Shown here piece after piece: positions 20,904 to 30,652 of a stretch of 64,000 bases of DNA. The DNA is from Thiobacillus sp. 65-1059 (GTDB taxonomy: Bacteria > Pseudomonadota > Gammaproteobacteria > Burkholderiales > Thiobacillaceae), in contig MKUE01000131.1 in NCBI GenBank assembly GCA_001897675.1, forward strand, positions 1 through 64,000, in the 5' to 3' direction. Under the pieces are notes generated by a model. It was given only the letters and a program-made list of their open reading frames with translations, did no database searches and had not been told where the DNA came from. Positions within the stretch are counted from its first letter, which is position 1. Every line of letters starts with the position of its first letter. Both the position numbers and the translations under genes were made by a program.

Positions 20904-21733
20904 CAGAACCCCCGGTGCTCCAGCAAGGATTTGACCTGGCCCCAGTCGAACACCGGGCCGTCGCGGCAGACGAAGGCCCCGCCAAACTGGCAATGGCCGC
21001 AGCGGCCGACGGCGCATTGCATGTTGCGTTCCATGCTCAGATGCAGGCGCGACTCGGGCAGGCCGCGCGCCAGCAGCTTTTCGGCAGCGGCACGCATCAT
21101 GCCTTCCGGCCCGCACATCAGCGCCGCCGCGCGGCCGGGGTCGAACCGGGCCTGCTCGAACAGTTCCGTCACGTGCCCGACATGCCAGGGCCACAGCGCC
21201 CCGCCCTGGTTCGCCGCAAGCAGCACCTGGGTATCCGGCAGCGTGGCCCAGCGGTCGTATTGCTCGCGCCAGATCAGGTCCTCGGCATGCTTCACCCCCT
21301 GGATGACGACGAGCTTGCCGTAGCGTTCGCGGCGCCTGAGGAGGTAGTGAATGACGGAGACGACCGGTGCGCAGCCGAGTCCGCCGGTCACCAGCACGAC
21401 GTCGCGCCCTTCCATTTCCCGCAACGGCCAGCCGCGCCCGTACGGTCCGCGCAGCCCCAGGCTGTCGCCCGGCCGCAGCGCCGCCAGCCCCTGGGTGACG
21501 CGCCCCAGGGCCCGGATGGTGTGGCCGATGCCGTCGCGTTCTTGCGGATCGGACATGACCGAGATCGGCACCTCGCCCACCCCGGCCAGATACAGCATGT
21601 TGAACTGGCCGGGTGCGAACCGGTAGGCCGCCTGCGCCGCCGCATCGCTCAGGCGCAGCTGCAGGGTGAAGATGGTGGGCGACTCCTGCGTGCGTTCCAC
21701 CACGATGGCTTCGAGCGGCTGGCGCGCGGTCAT
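20903..21733 (-). CDS. hydrogenase gamma subunit, FAD/NAD(P)-binding
   Basis: FAPGQFNMLYLAG, VTGGLGCAPV, CGPEGMM, C-terminal CAVGRCGHCQFGGAFVCRDGPVF 2Fe-2S. Confidence 0.92.
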   Translation of the reverse strand: MTARQPLEAIVVERTQESPTIFTLQLRLSDAAAQAAYRFAPGQFNMLYLAGVGEVPISVMSDPQERDGIGHTIRALGRVTQGLAALRPGDSLGLRGPYGRGWPLREMEGRDVVLVTGGLGCAPVVSVIHYLLRRRERYGKLVVIQGVKHAEDLIWREQYDRWATLPDTQVLLAANQGGALWPWHVGHVTELFEQARFDPGRAAALMCGPEGMMRAAAEKLLARGLPESRLHLSMERNMQCAVGRCGHCQFGGAFVCRDGPVFDWGQVKSLLEHRGF

Positions 21734-22851
21734 GACGGTTCCCGGTCCCCGGCCAGCACGGCGGCTTCCGCGGTGAGGTCGATTTCCGCCGGGCACCAGG
21801 CGATGCAGCGCCCGCAGCCGACGCAGCCGCTGCGCCCGTATTGGTCGTGCCAGGTGGCGAGCTTGTGGGTCAGCCATTGGCGGTAGCGGCTGCGGATGTC
21901 GGGCCGCACGTTGAAGCCATGCAGATGGCCATGGCTCTCGCCAAAGCAGGAATCCCACATCCGCACATGCTCGCTTGCCTGGCCGTTCGGCGCAGGCTCG
22001 TCCATCTCGGCATGGCAGAAGCAGGTCGGGCACACCGCGGTGCAGTTGCCGCAGGCGAGGCAGCGTGTCGCCACCTCGTCCCACCGCGGATGTTCCAGCC
22101 GGCCCATCAGCACATCGCGCAGGGCGCGGCCGGGCAGGCTGCGCGTCTGGCTGGCCGCCGCCGCCTGCCCCTGCTGTCGTGCCGCGGCCATCTGCTGCGG
22201 CGATGCGGGCGGCAGATTCAGCGCATCCAGCAGCGCCGCCCCCTTCCGGCTTCCCGCCGCCGCGACGAAGCCGTCGGCCAGTTCCGCCAGCGCGATGTCG
22301 TAGCCGGCGGTCGGAGTCGGACCGTCGCCGGTGGACGCGCAAAAACAGGTGGATGCCGGCTCGGCGCACTGCACCGCCACCAGGAACAGCTGTTCACGGC
22401 GCCGCGCGTAATGGGCGTCGGGCGGGTCGCCCTGCAGGAAGTGGGCATCCTGCAAGGCCAGCGCGGCAAGGTCGCAGGCGCGCACGCCGATCAGCGCCAG
22501 CATCGGGGCGGGCGGCGCCACCGCCGTGAAGCGCAGCCGGCCCTGCTCATCCCGCTGCGCCCGCCATAGCGATTCGCGGGGCGCGAACAGATGCGGCTTG
22601 ATCGCCTGCGGCCCGTTCGCCCAGGCGAAATAGCGCTGGTGCGGGTCCTGCTGCAAGCGGTAGCGCCCCGGCGCCTGCGCGGCCTGCAGGCCGCGCGGCA
22701 ACGCGTCGGGCGCTGCGAGTTCGCGCATGACGATGGCGCCGTTCTCCGCCGCCGGGCCGAGGCAGCGATAGCCCAACTCCATGAGCCTCGCCACCAGCAT
22801 GCTCAACTGGGCGAGAGGCAAAAAACCGGCTTCTTCAGGTGAGGGGGACAT
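21730..22851 (-). CDS. hydrogenase beta subunit, 4Fe-4S dicluster protein
   Basis: CLACGNCTAVCPTCFC and CVGCGRCIAWCP; start MSPSPEEAG at 22851. Confidence 0.9.
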   Translation of the reverse strand: MSPSPEEAGFLPLAQLSMLVARLMELGYRCLGPAAENGAIVMRELAAPDALPRGLQAAQAPGRYRLQQDPHQRYFAWANGPQAIKPHLFAPRESLWRAQRDEQGRLRFTAVAPPAPMLALIGVRACDLAALALQDAHFLQGDPPDAHYARRREQLFLVAVQCAEPASTCFCASTGDGPTPTAGYDIALAELADGFVAAAGSRKGAALLDALNLPPASPQQMAAARQQGQAAAASQTRSLPGRALRDVLMGRLEHPRWDEVATRCLACGNCTAVCPTCFCHAEMDEPAPNGQASEHVRMWDSCFGESHGHLHGFNVRPDIRSRYRQWLTHKLATWHDQYGRSGCVGCGRCIAWCPAEIDLTAEAAVLAGDREPS

Positions 22852-22869
22852 AGGCTGCGGCAAGGGTGT

Positions 22870-22890
22870 TTTCTGCAGTGTATGCAGAAA
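22870..22890. promoter_or_regulatory. perfect inverted repeat upstream of hydrogenase operon
   Basis: TTTCTGCA-GTGTA-TGCAGAAA (8-5-8), 19 bp from the hydrogenase beta-subunit start. Confidence 0.45.
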
Positions 22891-22964
22891 GCCCCGGGCG
22901 GAACAGGTCCTTTGCCCTGCCCATCCCCTGCCGGCAAGCATAAAAGGCCGTTGCGGAGCGTTCG

Positions 22965-22970
22965 TTATAA
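22965..22970 (+). promoter_or_regulatory. candidate sigma70 -10 element for the mechanosensitive channel gene
   Basis: Exact TATAAT about 33 bp upstream of ATG 23003; no convincing -35 seen. Confidence 0.4.
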
Positions 22971-23002
22971 TAGGTCTTTGAGTGGTAATGGAGGAGTGCC
23001 TC

Positions 23003-23668
23003 ATGCAGCAGCAACTCGATGTGTTCGTCGCATCCCTGACTTCTTTCTGGACGCAAATGGCGGGGTTCGTGCCGCAGTTGCTGGCAGCCCTGCTGCTGCT
23101 GTTCGTCGGCTGGCTGCTCGCCAATCTGGTGCGCACCGGTGTCATGAAACTGCTCGACGTGCTGCGCTTCGACAGCCTTGCGGAAAAAACCGGCATCGAA
23201 GCCTTCCTCAAGCAGGGCAACCTGGATGTCTCGCTGTCGCGCCTGCTGGCCAAGCTGGCGTACTGGGTCATCATCTTCATCGTCATCGTCACCGTGGCCA
23301 ACAGTCTCGGCCTGCACATGGTGGCCGACCTGTTCAACAAGATCGTGCTCTACATCCCCAACATCATCGTCGCCATCCTGGTGCTGGTGTTCGGCGTGCT
23401 GGTGGCGCGCTTCATCAATCGCCTGGTGTTCGCCTATCTCAACAATATCGGCGTGCAGGGCGCGCTCACCATCAGTACGCTGTCGGAATACGGCGTCATC
23501 ATCTTCGTGGTGTTCGTGGCGCTGGAACAGCTGGCGATCGGCACCGCGCTGCTCACCGCAGCGTTCCAGATCGGCTTCGGCGCGATCGGCCTGGCGTTTG
23601 CCCTGGCGTTCGGCCTGGGCGGCCGCGAATGGGCCGCCGGGGTGATCAAGAAACTGACCGAGAAGTGA
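23003..23668 (+). CDS. MscS-related / TM-helix repeat membrane protein
   Basis: Several TM helices with IVLYIPNIIVAILVLVFGVLVARFI and GLAFALAFGLGGREWA; GGAGG RBS before ATG 23003 (ORF open from 22982). Confidence 0.82.
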   Translation: MQQQLDVFVASLTSFWTQMAGFVPQLLAALLLLFVGWLLANLVRTGVMKLLDVLRFDSLAEKTGIEAFLKQGNLDVSLSRLLAKLAYWVIIFIVIVTVANSLGLHMVADLFNKIVLYIPNIIVAILVLVFGVLVARFINRLVFAYLNNIGVQGALTISTLSEYGVIIFVVFVALEQLAIGTALLTAAFQIGFGAIGLAFALAFGLGGREWAAGVIKKLTEK

Positions 23669-23672
23669 ATCG

Positions 23673-23700
23673 AATCCGGGCGGGCAAACCCGCCCGGATT
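23673..23700 (+). terminator. stem-loop downstream of channel gene
   Basis: AATCCGGGCGGG-CAAA-CCCGCCCGGATT perfect 12-bp stem; no long T tract. Confidence 0.5.
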
Positions 23701-23886
23701 ATCGAGGCGGCCCGGCAATGTTTGAACCCGGCAGCGTTTTTCGCGCCGTCATGAGCGGGACGGTTCGCTGAACCGCGCTCAACAGAGCGCTGCTTCAAAT
23801 GCCTACTGGTTCGGCCTCCCGCGCCGCCTCACGCAGTCCGGGCCAGTTGAGCTTCAATGCCCTTCCGTCTTCATCAGGCCGAATCA

Positions 23887-24777
23887 TTAACGCATGCGCG
23901 GCTTGCGGGTGTGCTTGTCCGGCACGCCGCGGGTTTGCCGGCGCGGGCTGGGCGTCATTTCCGCCCATTCCAGCACGCGCGCCACCAGGTCGTCGTCGAG
24001 CTCCATCTTCTGCCCGCGGCGCAGTTGCGGCGGCAGCGCGATCGGGCCGAAACGGATCCGGGTGAGGCGCGACACCGTCAGGCCGAAATGCTCGAACAGC
24101 CGCCGCACCTCGCGCTTGCGGCCTTCCTTGATGATGACGCGATACCAGCGGTTGGCACCCTCGCCGCCGGCGGCGAAGCAGCTTTGCAGCTGCGCCGGGC
24201 CGTCGTCGAGCTCCACCCCGGCCAGCAGCTGCGCGATCATGTCTTCGCTCAGTTCGCCCAGCACCCGCACCGCGTATTCGCGCTCGACTTCGAAGCGCGG
24301 GTGCATCAGGTTGTTGGCCAGTTCGCCCGAGGTGGTGAAGATCATCAGGCCGTCGGTGTTGTAGTCGAGCCGGCCGATGGCGATCCACTTGGCGCCGCGC
24401 AGCCTGGGCAGCGCGTCGAACACGGTGGCGCGGCCCTTGGGGTCGTCGCGGCTGACGATCTCGCCTTCCGACTTGTGGTAGATCAGGATGCGCGTGCGCT
24501 TGTCCTCGAAGCGCAGATACACGCGGCGGCCGCTGACCTTGACCACGTCGCGCGGCCCGACCTTGCTGCCGATGGCGGCGGTCTCGCCGTTGACCTGCAC
24601 CCGGCCCTCGGCGATCCATTCCTCCATTTCGCGGCGCGAGCCGAGGCCGGCCGAGGCCAGCGCCTTCTGCAGACGCTCGCTGGGGGCTTCGGGCGCAGTC
24701 GCCTGCTGTAGACGGCTCGCGGCGCGCCCCATGGGGGCGCTGGGCGAACGGCGGATGGGGGATGGGCGAGTGGCCAT
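23887..24777 (-). CDS. rluB: 23S rRNA pseudouridine synthase
   Basis: S4-like domain then GRLDYNTDGLMIFTTSGELANNLMHP. Confidence 0.92.
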   Translation of the reverse strand: MATRPSPIRRSPSAPMGRAASRLQQATAPEAPSERLQKALASAGLGSRREMEEWIAEGRVQVNGETAAIGSKVGPRDVVKVSGRRVYLRFEDKRTRILIYHKSEGEIVSRDDPKGRATVFDALPRLRGAKWIAIGRLDYNTDGLMIFTTSGELANNLMHPRFEVEREYAVRVLGELSEDMIAQLLAGVELDDGPAQLQSCFAAGGEGANRWYRVIIKEGRKREVRRLFEHFGLTVSRLTRIRFGPIALPPQLRRGQKMELDDDLVARVLEWAEMTPSPRRQTRGVPDKHTRKPRMR

Positions 24778-24778
24778 A

Positions 24779-25436
<658 letters not shown>

Positions 25437-25456
<20 letters not shown>

Positions 25457-26258
25457 GGAGCTTCACGTAGATGGGGGCGAACGGCTCGGCTTGCGTCACG
25501 TCGAGCAGGGTTTCCTTGGTCAGTTCCAGCACCGCGAGGAAGGTGACCACCAGTTCGTGCACGGTCGACGATTCCGGGAACAAGTCCTTGAATTCCATGA
25601 ACTCGCCGGGCGTCAGCCGCTTCAAAATGCGGCTCATGTGCTCGCGGATGGAGAGTTCCTGGCGACCGATGCGGTGGTGGGTGCGGTTCTTCGCGCGCGA
25701 CAGGATCGCCAGCCAGGCGGCGGCGAGTTCTTCCGGATGCAGGCTGGGCATGCGTTTCGCCGCCGCCGGCAGGAACACGCTGACGGTATCGAAGTCGCGT
25801 CCCGCCTGCGGCAGGGCATCGAGGTGCTGGCCGGCCAGCTTCATCTGCTCGTATTCCAGCAGGCGGCGCACCAGCTCGGCGCGCGGGTCCTCGCCCTCGC
25901 CCGCCTCCTCGGCCTGCTCGCGGCGCGGCAGCAGCATGCGCGACTTGATGTCGATCAGCATCGCCGCCATCAAGAGGTATTCCGCCGCGAGTTCCAGCCG
26001 GGTGGCGCGCGCCGCCTCGACGTAGGCCATGTATTGCTTCGTCAGCGCCGCCATCGGAATGTCCAGCACGTCGAGGTTCTGGCGGCGGATCAGGTACAGC
26101 AGCAGGTCGAGCGGGCCCTCGAAGGCTTCGAGGAAGACTTCCAGGGCGTCGGGCGGAATATAGAGGTCCTGCGGCAGCTCGGTGAGCGGCTCGCCGCGCA
26201 CCTTGATGACGGGCGCGGGCGGCGGGGGCGGCGTATCGAGCAGCTCGGGGGCGTTCAT
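25437..26258 (-). CDS. scpA: segregation and condensation protein A
   Basis: [54 protein letters not shown]. Confidence 0.95.
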
Positions 26259-26466
26259 GGCGGCATTTTACCCGACCCTGCCGGGATGGCTTGATCCCGC
26301 CAGGCCAGAACTTGGTGAACTGCGCGCAATGCCCTGAGTTTTAATCCCTTTTCGGTCGTTAGGCTGATTCCACCAAACATCCGCTTGTCGGCCTTTGCTG
26401 CCGTTGAGACACTTCCCGTGCAACGACAGCAAAGTATCCTATTGCGGACTGTGTCCTGCCCCACTT

Positions 26467-27081
26467 CTAGATTTCAGTCTGCTCCGAGATCTCCAGCGCA
26501 TCATCGACCTCGATCCCAAGGTATCGAACCGTACTCTCCAGCTTGGCATGGCCGAGCAGGAGTTGGACGGCCCTTAGGTTCTTGGTTCGCTTGTAGATGA
26601 GTGTCGCCTTGGTCCGTCGCATGGTGTGCGTGCCATAGACCGTCGAATCAAGTCCGATGGCGGCAACCCATTGATGCACAATCCGGGCGTACTGGCGGGT
26701 AGAAACATGGGGTGATTTCGCCAGGCGACTGGGGAACAGATAGTGCTCCGGCCTCAACTTCGCCAACTCGATCCATGCCAATACGGCAGACCTGGTCGGC
26801 TCGGTCAGTTCGAACTGCACCGGACGTTGGGTCTTTCGCTGCACGACCATAGCTCGGGGCAATATCTGGTTGCCGTGGGTCACGTCCCGAACGTGCAGAT
26901 TCACCAGATCGCAGCCACGCAACTTGCTGTCGATCGCAAGGTTGAACATGGCCAGGTCGCGAGCACGATGTTCGTTCTGGAGGTGGATTCGGATGGCCCA
27001 GATGTCCTTAGGCTTGAGTGGTGGCTTTTGGCCGACCAGTTTGCCCTTGTTCCAGGGTGCCCGTGATTGATTGGCTTCCAT
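26467..27081 (-). CDS. short tyrosine-type recombinase/integrase
   Basis: KLRGCDLVNL (R), THTMRRTKATL (HxxR), LLGHAKLEST (H), VRYLGIE (Y): complete catalytic set in 204 aa. Confidence 0.88.
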   Translation of the reverse strand: MEANQSRAPWNKGKLVGQKPPLKPKDIWAIRIHLQNEHRARDLAMFNLAIDSKLRGCDLVNLHVRDVTHGNQILPRAMVVQRKTQRPVQFELTEPTRSAVLAWIELAKLRPEHYLFPSRLAKSPHVSTRQYARIVHQWVAAIGLDSTVYGTHTMRRTKATLIYKRTKNLRAVQLLLGHAKLESTVRYLGIEVDDALEISEQTEI

Positions 27082-27082
27082 G

Positions 27083-27113
27083 TCAGACTCCTTAGTGGTT
27101 GATGGGAGTCTGA
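27083..27113 (-). promoter_or_regulatory. hairpin sequestering the integrase Shine-Dalgarno
   Basis: TCAGACTCC-N13-GGAGTCTGA; on the minus strand the 3' arm GGAGTCTGA contains the GGAG of AAGGAG just before the integrase ATG (27081). Confidence 0.55.
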
Positions 27114-27263
27114 TTGTCTTGCCGGCCGCGGGCGGCTGCTTTCAGGGAGATAGGTTGGATGCGTACAACCGGCCAGCAAGGCCGGTCGGGCTGATAACGA
27201 TCAAGGTCCCCTCCATGCCTGCGGATAGTCAACGTGGGGAAGTAAATGCTATCCCCATACAAC

Positions 27264-27286
27264 AACGCGCCGACAGGCGCGTTTTT
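27264..27286 (+). terminator. intrinsic terminator-like hairpin
   Basis: AACGCGCC-GACA-GGCGCGTT followed by TTT. Confidence 0.6.
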
Positions 27287-27301
27287 ACTTTGAGGCGGCA
27301 A

Positions 27302-27359
27302 TTGACTCCACGTCTACAGTTGTGTAATGCTTATTACATGAATGTAAAATCTATTACAT
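27302..27359 (+). promoter_or_regulatory. candidate chrB promoter/operator
   Basis: TTGACT (27302-27307), TGTAAT (27323-27328); inverted repeats TGTAAT-N4-ATTACA (27323-27338) and ATGTAA-N6-TTACAT (27342-27359). Confidence 0.5.
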
Positions 27360-28279
27360 GGTTGTTGATTGTTCTCACACTGCCCACGCAGAACGCCACG
27401 GCGCGCATGCGCATCTGGCGCGGTCTGAAGAGTCTGGGGTGCGCGCCGTTGCGCGATGGGGCCTGGCTGCTACCGGAAACCCATGTGACGCGACAGGGGC
27501 TGGATGAACTGGCAAACGAAACCCGCGAGGCAGGCGGGACGGCTTGGCTGCTGAAGCTGGATGCTGAGGACGACCAGTCGGCCGCTTTCAGGGAAATGTT
27601 CGACCGCAGCTCCGAATACGCCGATCTGTTGGCGGATATGACCCACTTCGATCCGCTTGCCGAGAATGTCACGACTGCCAACAAGACCCTGAAGACCTTG
27701 CGGCGCCGTTACGAAACCTTGGTCGAGCAGGATTATTTTCCGGGCGCCGGCAAATTCGAGGCGGAAGCGCGGCTGTTGACTCTCGAAGCCACGTTGGTGT
27801 CGCGCCTCTCGCCCAACGAACCGCATTTCCAGGACGGCCAGCCCGAGCGTCTCGCCCTGGCCGATTTCCAGAAGCAGACCTGGGCCACCCGGCAGGACCT
27901 GTGGGTGGACCGGCTGGCTTCCGCCTGGCTGATTCGCCGCTTCATCGACCGCAAAGCACGCTTCGTCTGGCTGGAGCGCGTCCAGGACTGTCCGTCAGAT
28001 GCATTGGGATTCGATTTCGACGGTGCGCGCTTTACCCATGTCGGCCATCGCGTCACCTTCGAAACCCTGCTGGCGAGCTTCGGGCTGGAGAGCGACCTCG
28101 CCCTGATGCGGATCGGTGCCATCGTCCATGCGCTCGACGTGGGTGGCGAAGCCCCCGAGGCCGCCGGTTTCGAGACGCTGCTTAAGGGGCTCAAGGCGCG
28201 CATCCAGGATGACGACGCCTTGCTGAAGCAGGGCGGGCAGATGCTGGACGATTTATACGCAGTTTTTACCAACCCGTAA
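27338..28279 (+). CDS. chrB: chromate resistance protein ChrB
   Basis: TWLLIVLTLPTQNATARMRIWRGLKSLGCAPLRDGAWLLP and C-terminal WVDRLASAWLIRRFIDRKARFVW. Confidence 0.92.
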   Translation: MNVKSITWLLIVLTLPTQNATARMRIWRGLKSLGCAPLRDGAWLLPETHVTRQGLDELANETREAGGTAWLLKLDAEDDQSAAFREMFDRSSEYADLLADMTHFDPLAENVTTANKTLKTLRRRYETLVEQDYFPGAGKFEAEARLLTLEATLVSRLSPNEPHFQDGQPERLALADFQKQTWATRQDLWVDRLASAWLIRRFIDRKARFVWLERVQDCPSDALGFDFDGARFTHVGHRVTFETLLASFGLESDLALMRIGAIVHALDVGGEAPEAAGFETLLKGLKARIQDDDALLKQGGQMLDDLYAVFTNP

Positions 28280-28280
28280 C

Positions 28281-29636
28281 ATGACCAAGGATGCCATCTT
28301 GACCACCCCGACCGAACGTCCCGCCCACCCCAGTTTCTGGGAGGCCTTCAGATACTGGTTGCTGCTCGGCTTCATCAGCTTCGGCGGCCCCGCCGGGCAG
28401 ATTTCCATCATGCACCAGGAGCTGGTGGAAAAACGCCGCTGGATTTCCGAGCGGCGCTTCCTGCACGCGCTCAACTACTGCATGGTGCTGCCCGGTCCCG
28501 AGGCGCAGCAGCTCGCCATCTACATTGGCTGGATGCTGCACCGCAGCTGGGGCGGCATCGTCGCCGGCACGCTGTTCGTGCTGCCGTCGCTGTTCATCCT
28601 GGCGGCGCTGACCTATGTCTATCTCGCCTTTGGCGACCTTACCTTCGTGCAGGGCGTGTTCAACGGCATCAAGCCGGCGGTGGTGGCCATCGTGGTGTTC
28701 GCTGCCTGGCGCATCGGCTCGCGCGCGCTGAAGAACAATCTGCTGTGGGCACTGGCGGCCGCGTCCTTCATCGCGATCTTTGCCTTGAAGGTCCCGTTCC
28801 CCTACATCGTGCTGGCGGCGGGCCTGCTCGGTTTCATCGGCGGCAAGGTCTGGCCGGACAAGTTCAAGGTCGGCGGCGGCCACGGCGCCAGCAACAAATC
28901 GTATGGCCCGGCGCTGATCGACGACGACACGCCGCCGCCGGCCCATACCAAGTTCCGGCTCGGTCGCCTCGTGATCCTGACGGGATTGTTCGTCGCGCTG
29001 TGGGGCGTGGCCATGCTGCTGCTGCCGGCCGGCACGCTGCACGACATGGGCGTGTTCTTCACCAAGGCCGCGCTGGTCACCTTCGGCGGCGCCTATGCGG
29101 TGCTGCCCTACGTCTATCAGGGCGGCGTCGAGCATTACCAGTGGCTCACCGCCACCCAGATGATCGACGGCCTGGCGTTGGGCGAAACCACGCCCGGACC
29201 GCTGATCATGGTGGTGTCCTTCGTCGGCTTCGTCGGCGCCTGGACCAAGGAAATCTTCGGCCCCGACGCCCTGCTGCTGGCCGGCTTCGCCGGCGCCAGC
29301 GTGGCCACCTTCTTCACCTTCCTGCCGTCCTTCCTGTTCATCCTGGCCGGCGCGCCGCTGGTGGAAGCGACCCACGGTGACCTCAAGTTCACCGCGCCGC
29401 TCACCGGCATCACCGCCGCCGTGGTGGGGGTGGTGCTGAACCTGGCGCTGTTCTTCGGCTGGCACGTGATCTGGCCGCGCGCCACCGAGGCGGCGCCGTT
29501 CTCGGGTGGATTCGAGTGGTTCTACGCGCTGATGTCCGTGGCGGCCTTCATCGCGCTGTGGAAATACAAGATGGACATCATGAAAGTGATCGGCGCCTGC
29601 GCCGCCATCGGCCTCGTCTACACCTACATCGTTTGA
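28281..29636 (+). CDS. chrA: chromate efflux transporter ChrA
   Basis: FWEAFRYWLLLGFISFGGPAGQISIMHQELVEKRRWISERRFLHALNYCMVLPGPEAQQLA. Confidence 0.96.
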   Translation: MTKDAILTTPTERPAHPSFWEAFRYWLLLGFISFGGPAGQISIMHQELVEKRRWISERRFLHALNYCMVLPGPEAQQLAIYIGWMLHRSWGGIVAGTLFVLPSLFILAALTYVYLAFGDLTFVQGVFNGIKPAVVAIVVFAAWRIGSRALKNNLLWALAAASFIAIFALKVPFPYIVLAAGLLGFIGGKVWPDKFKVGGGHGASNKSYGPALIDDDTPPPAHTKFRLGRLVILTGLFVALWGVAMLLLPAGTLHDMGVFFTKAALVTFGGAYAVLPYVYQGGVEHYQWLTATQMIDGLALGETTPGPLIMVVSFVGFVGAWTKEIFGPDALLLAGFAGASVATFFTFLPSFLFILAGAPLVEATHGDLKFTAPLTGITAAVVGVVLNLALFFGWHVIWPRATEAAPFSGGFEWFYALMSVAAFIALWKYKMDIMKVIGACAAIGLVYTYIV

Positions 29637-29646
29637 GGAGTGCGCC

Positions 29647-30240
29647 ATGCCCTATGAACTGAAGTCCCTGTCCTGCGACCCGGCAAAACTGTCCGGGCTG
29701 TCCGAGAAACTCATCGTCAGCCACTGGGAAAACAACTACGGCGGCGCGGTGAAGCGCCTCAACGCCATCGAGCAGAAGCTGGCCGAATTGAACTGGGCCA
29801 GCGCCCCGGTATTCGAGATCAACGGCCTCAAGCGCGAGGAGATGATCGCCAGCGGCTCGATGATCCTGCACGAGGTCTACTTCGACTCCCTCGGCGGCGC
29901 CGGTGGCGACCCGGCGGGCGCGCTCAAGGCGCGCATCGAAAAGGACTTCGGCTCGCTCGACGCCTGGCGCGCCGAGTTCATCGCCATGGGCAAGGCGCAG
30001 GGCGGCGGCTCCGGCTGGACCCTGCTCACCTGGAGCCCGCGCCGCGGGCGCCTCGTCAACGCCTGGGGCGCCGACCACGCCCACAACCTGGCCGGCGCCA
30101 CGCCGCTGATCGCGCTCGACATGTACGAGCACAGCTACCACATGGACTTCGGCGCCAAGGCCGGCGCCTATGTCGACGCCTTCATGCAGAACCTGTCCTG
30201 GAAGGCCGCCGAGGCCGCCTTCGCCACACTGGGAGCCTGA
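29647..30240 (+). CDS. chrC: Fe/Mn superoxide dismutase-like protein (ChrC-type)
   Basis: SHWENNYGGAVKRLN, GGGSGWTLLTWSPR, LDMYEHSYHMDFG; position after chrA. Confidence 0.88.
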   Translation: MPYELKSLSCDPAKLSGLSEKLIVSHWENNYGGAVKRLNAIEQKLAELNWASAPVFEINGLKREEMIASGSMILHEVYFDSLGGAGGDPAGALKARIEKDFGSLDAWRAEFIAMGKAQGGGSGWTLLTWSPRRGRLVNAWGADHAHNLAGATPLIALDMYEHSYHMDFGAKAGAYVDAFMQNLSWKAAEAAFATLGA

Positions 30241-30242
30241 CC

Positions 30243-30560
30243 ATGGAACGCACCATCAAGCCCGACACCCTCAAGAACGAGCTGGCCGGCAAACTGATCC
30301 TCGATGTGCGCCGGGCCGCCGACCGCGAGGCCGCGCCCGCGCACCTGCCCGGCGCGCAATGGAAGAACCCGGAGCAGCTTGCCGAATGGGCCGACGGCCT
30401 GCCGCAAGATCAGGACATCGTGCTGTATTGCGCGCGCGGCGGCTCGGTGTCCAACAGCGTGGTCGATGCCCTGCAAGGCAGGGGGCTCAAGGCACGCTTC
30501 ATCGAAGGCGGGATCGAGGGCTGGAAGGCTGCGGGCGGCGAAGTGGTAGCCGAGCTCTGA
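30243..30560 (+). CDS. rhodanese-like protein (ChrE-type)
   Basis: LILDVRRAADREAAPAHLPGAQW, active-site loop CARGGSVS. Confidence 0.85.
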   Translation: MERTIKPDTLKNELAGKLILDVRRAADREAAPAHLPGAQWKNPEQLAEWADGLPQDQDIVLYCARGGSVSNSVVDALQGRGLKARFIEGGIEGWKAAGGEVVAEL

Positions 30561-30652
30561 AACGGGGAGAAGCAGACATGGCGCATGCCGACAAGCACAT
30601 CGAGATCAGTGATGGAAACCGCCCCCGCTCACGCCACCAGGAGACCGAGCCC

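Noticed and set aside
21730-23340. 536-aa minus-strand ORF read as one protein
   Set aside because: Only the part from 22851 (MSPSPEEAG) resembles the hydrogenase beta subunit; the N-terminal part is antisense to the MscS-like gene
26259-26466. Possible degenerate mobile-element remnant downstream of scpA
   Set aside because: No terminal inverted repeats or transposase reading frame could be supported
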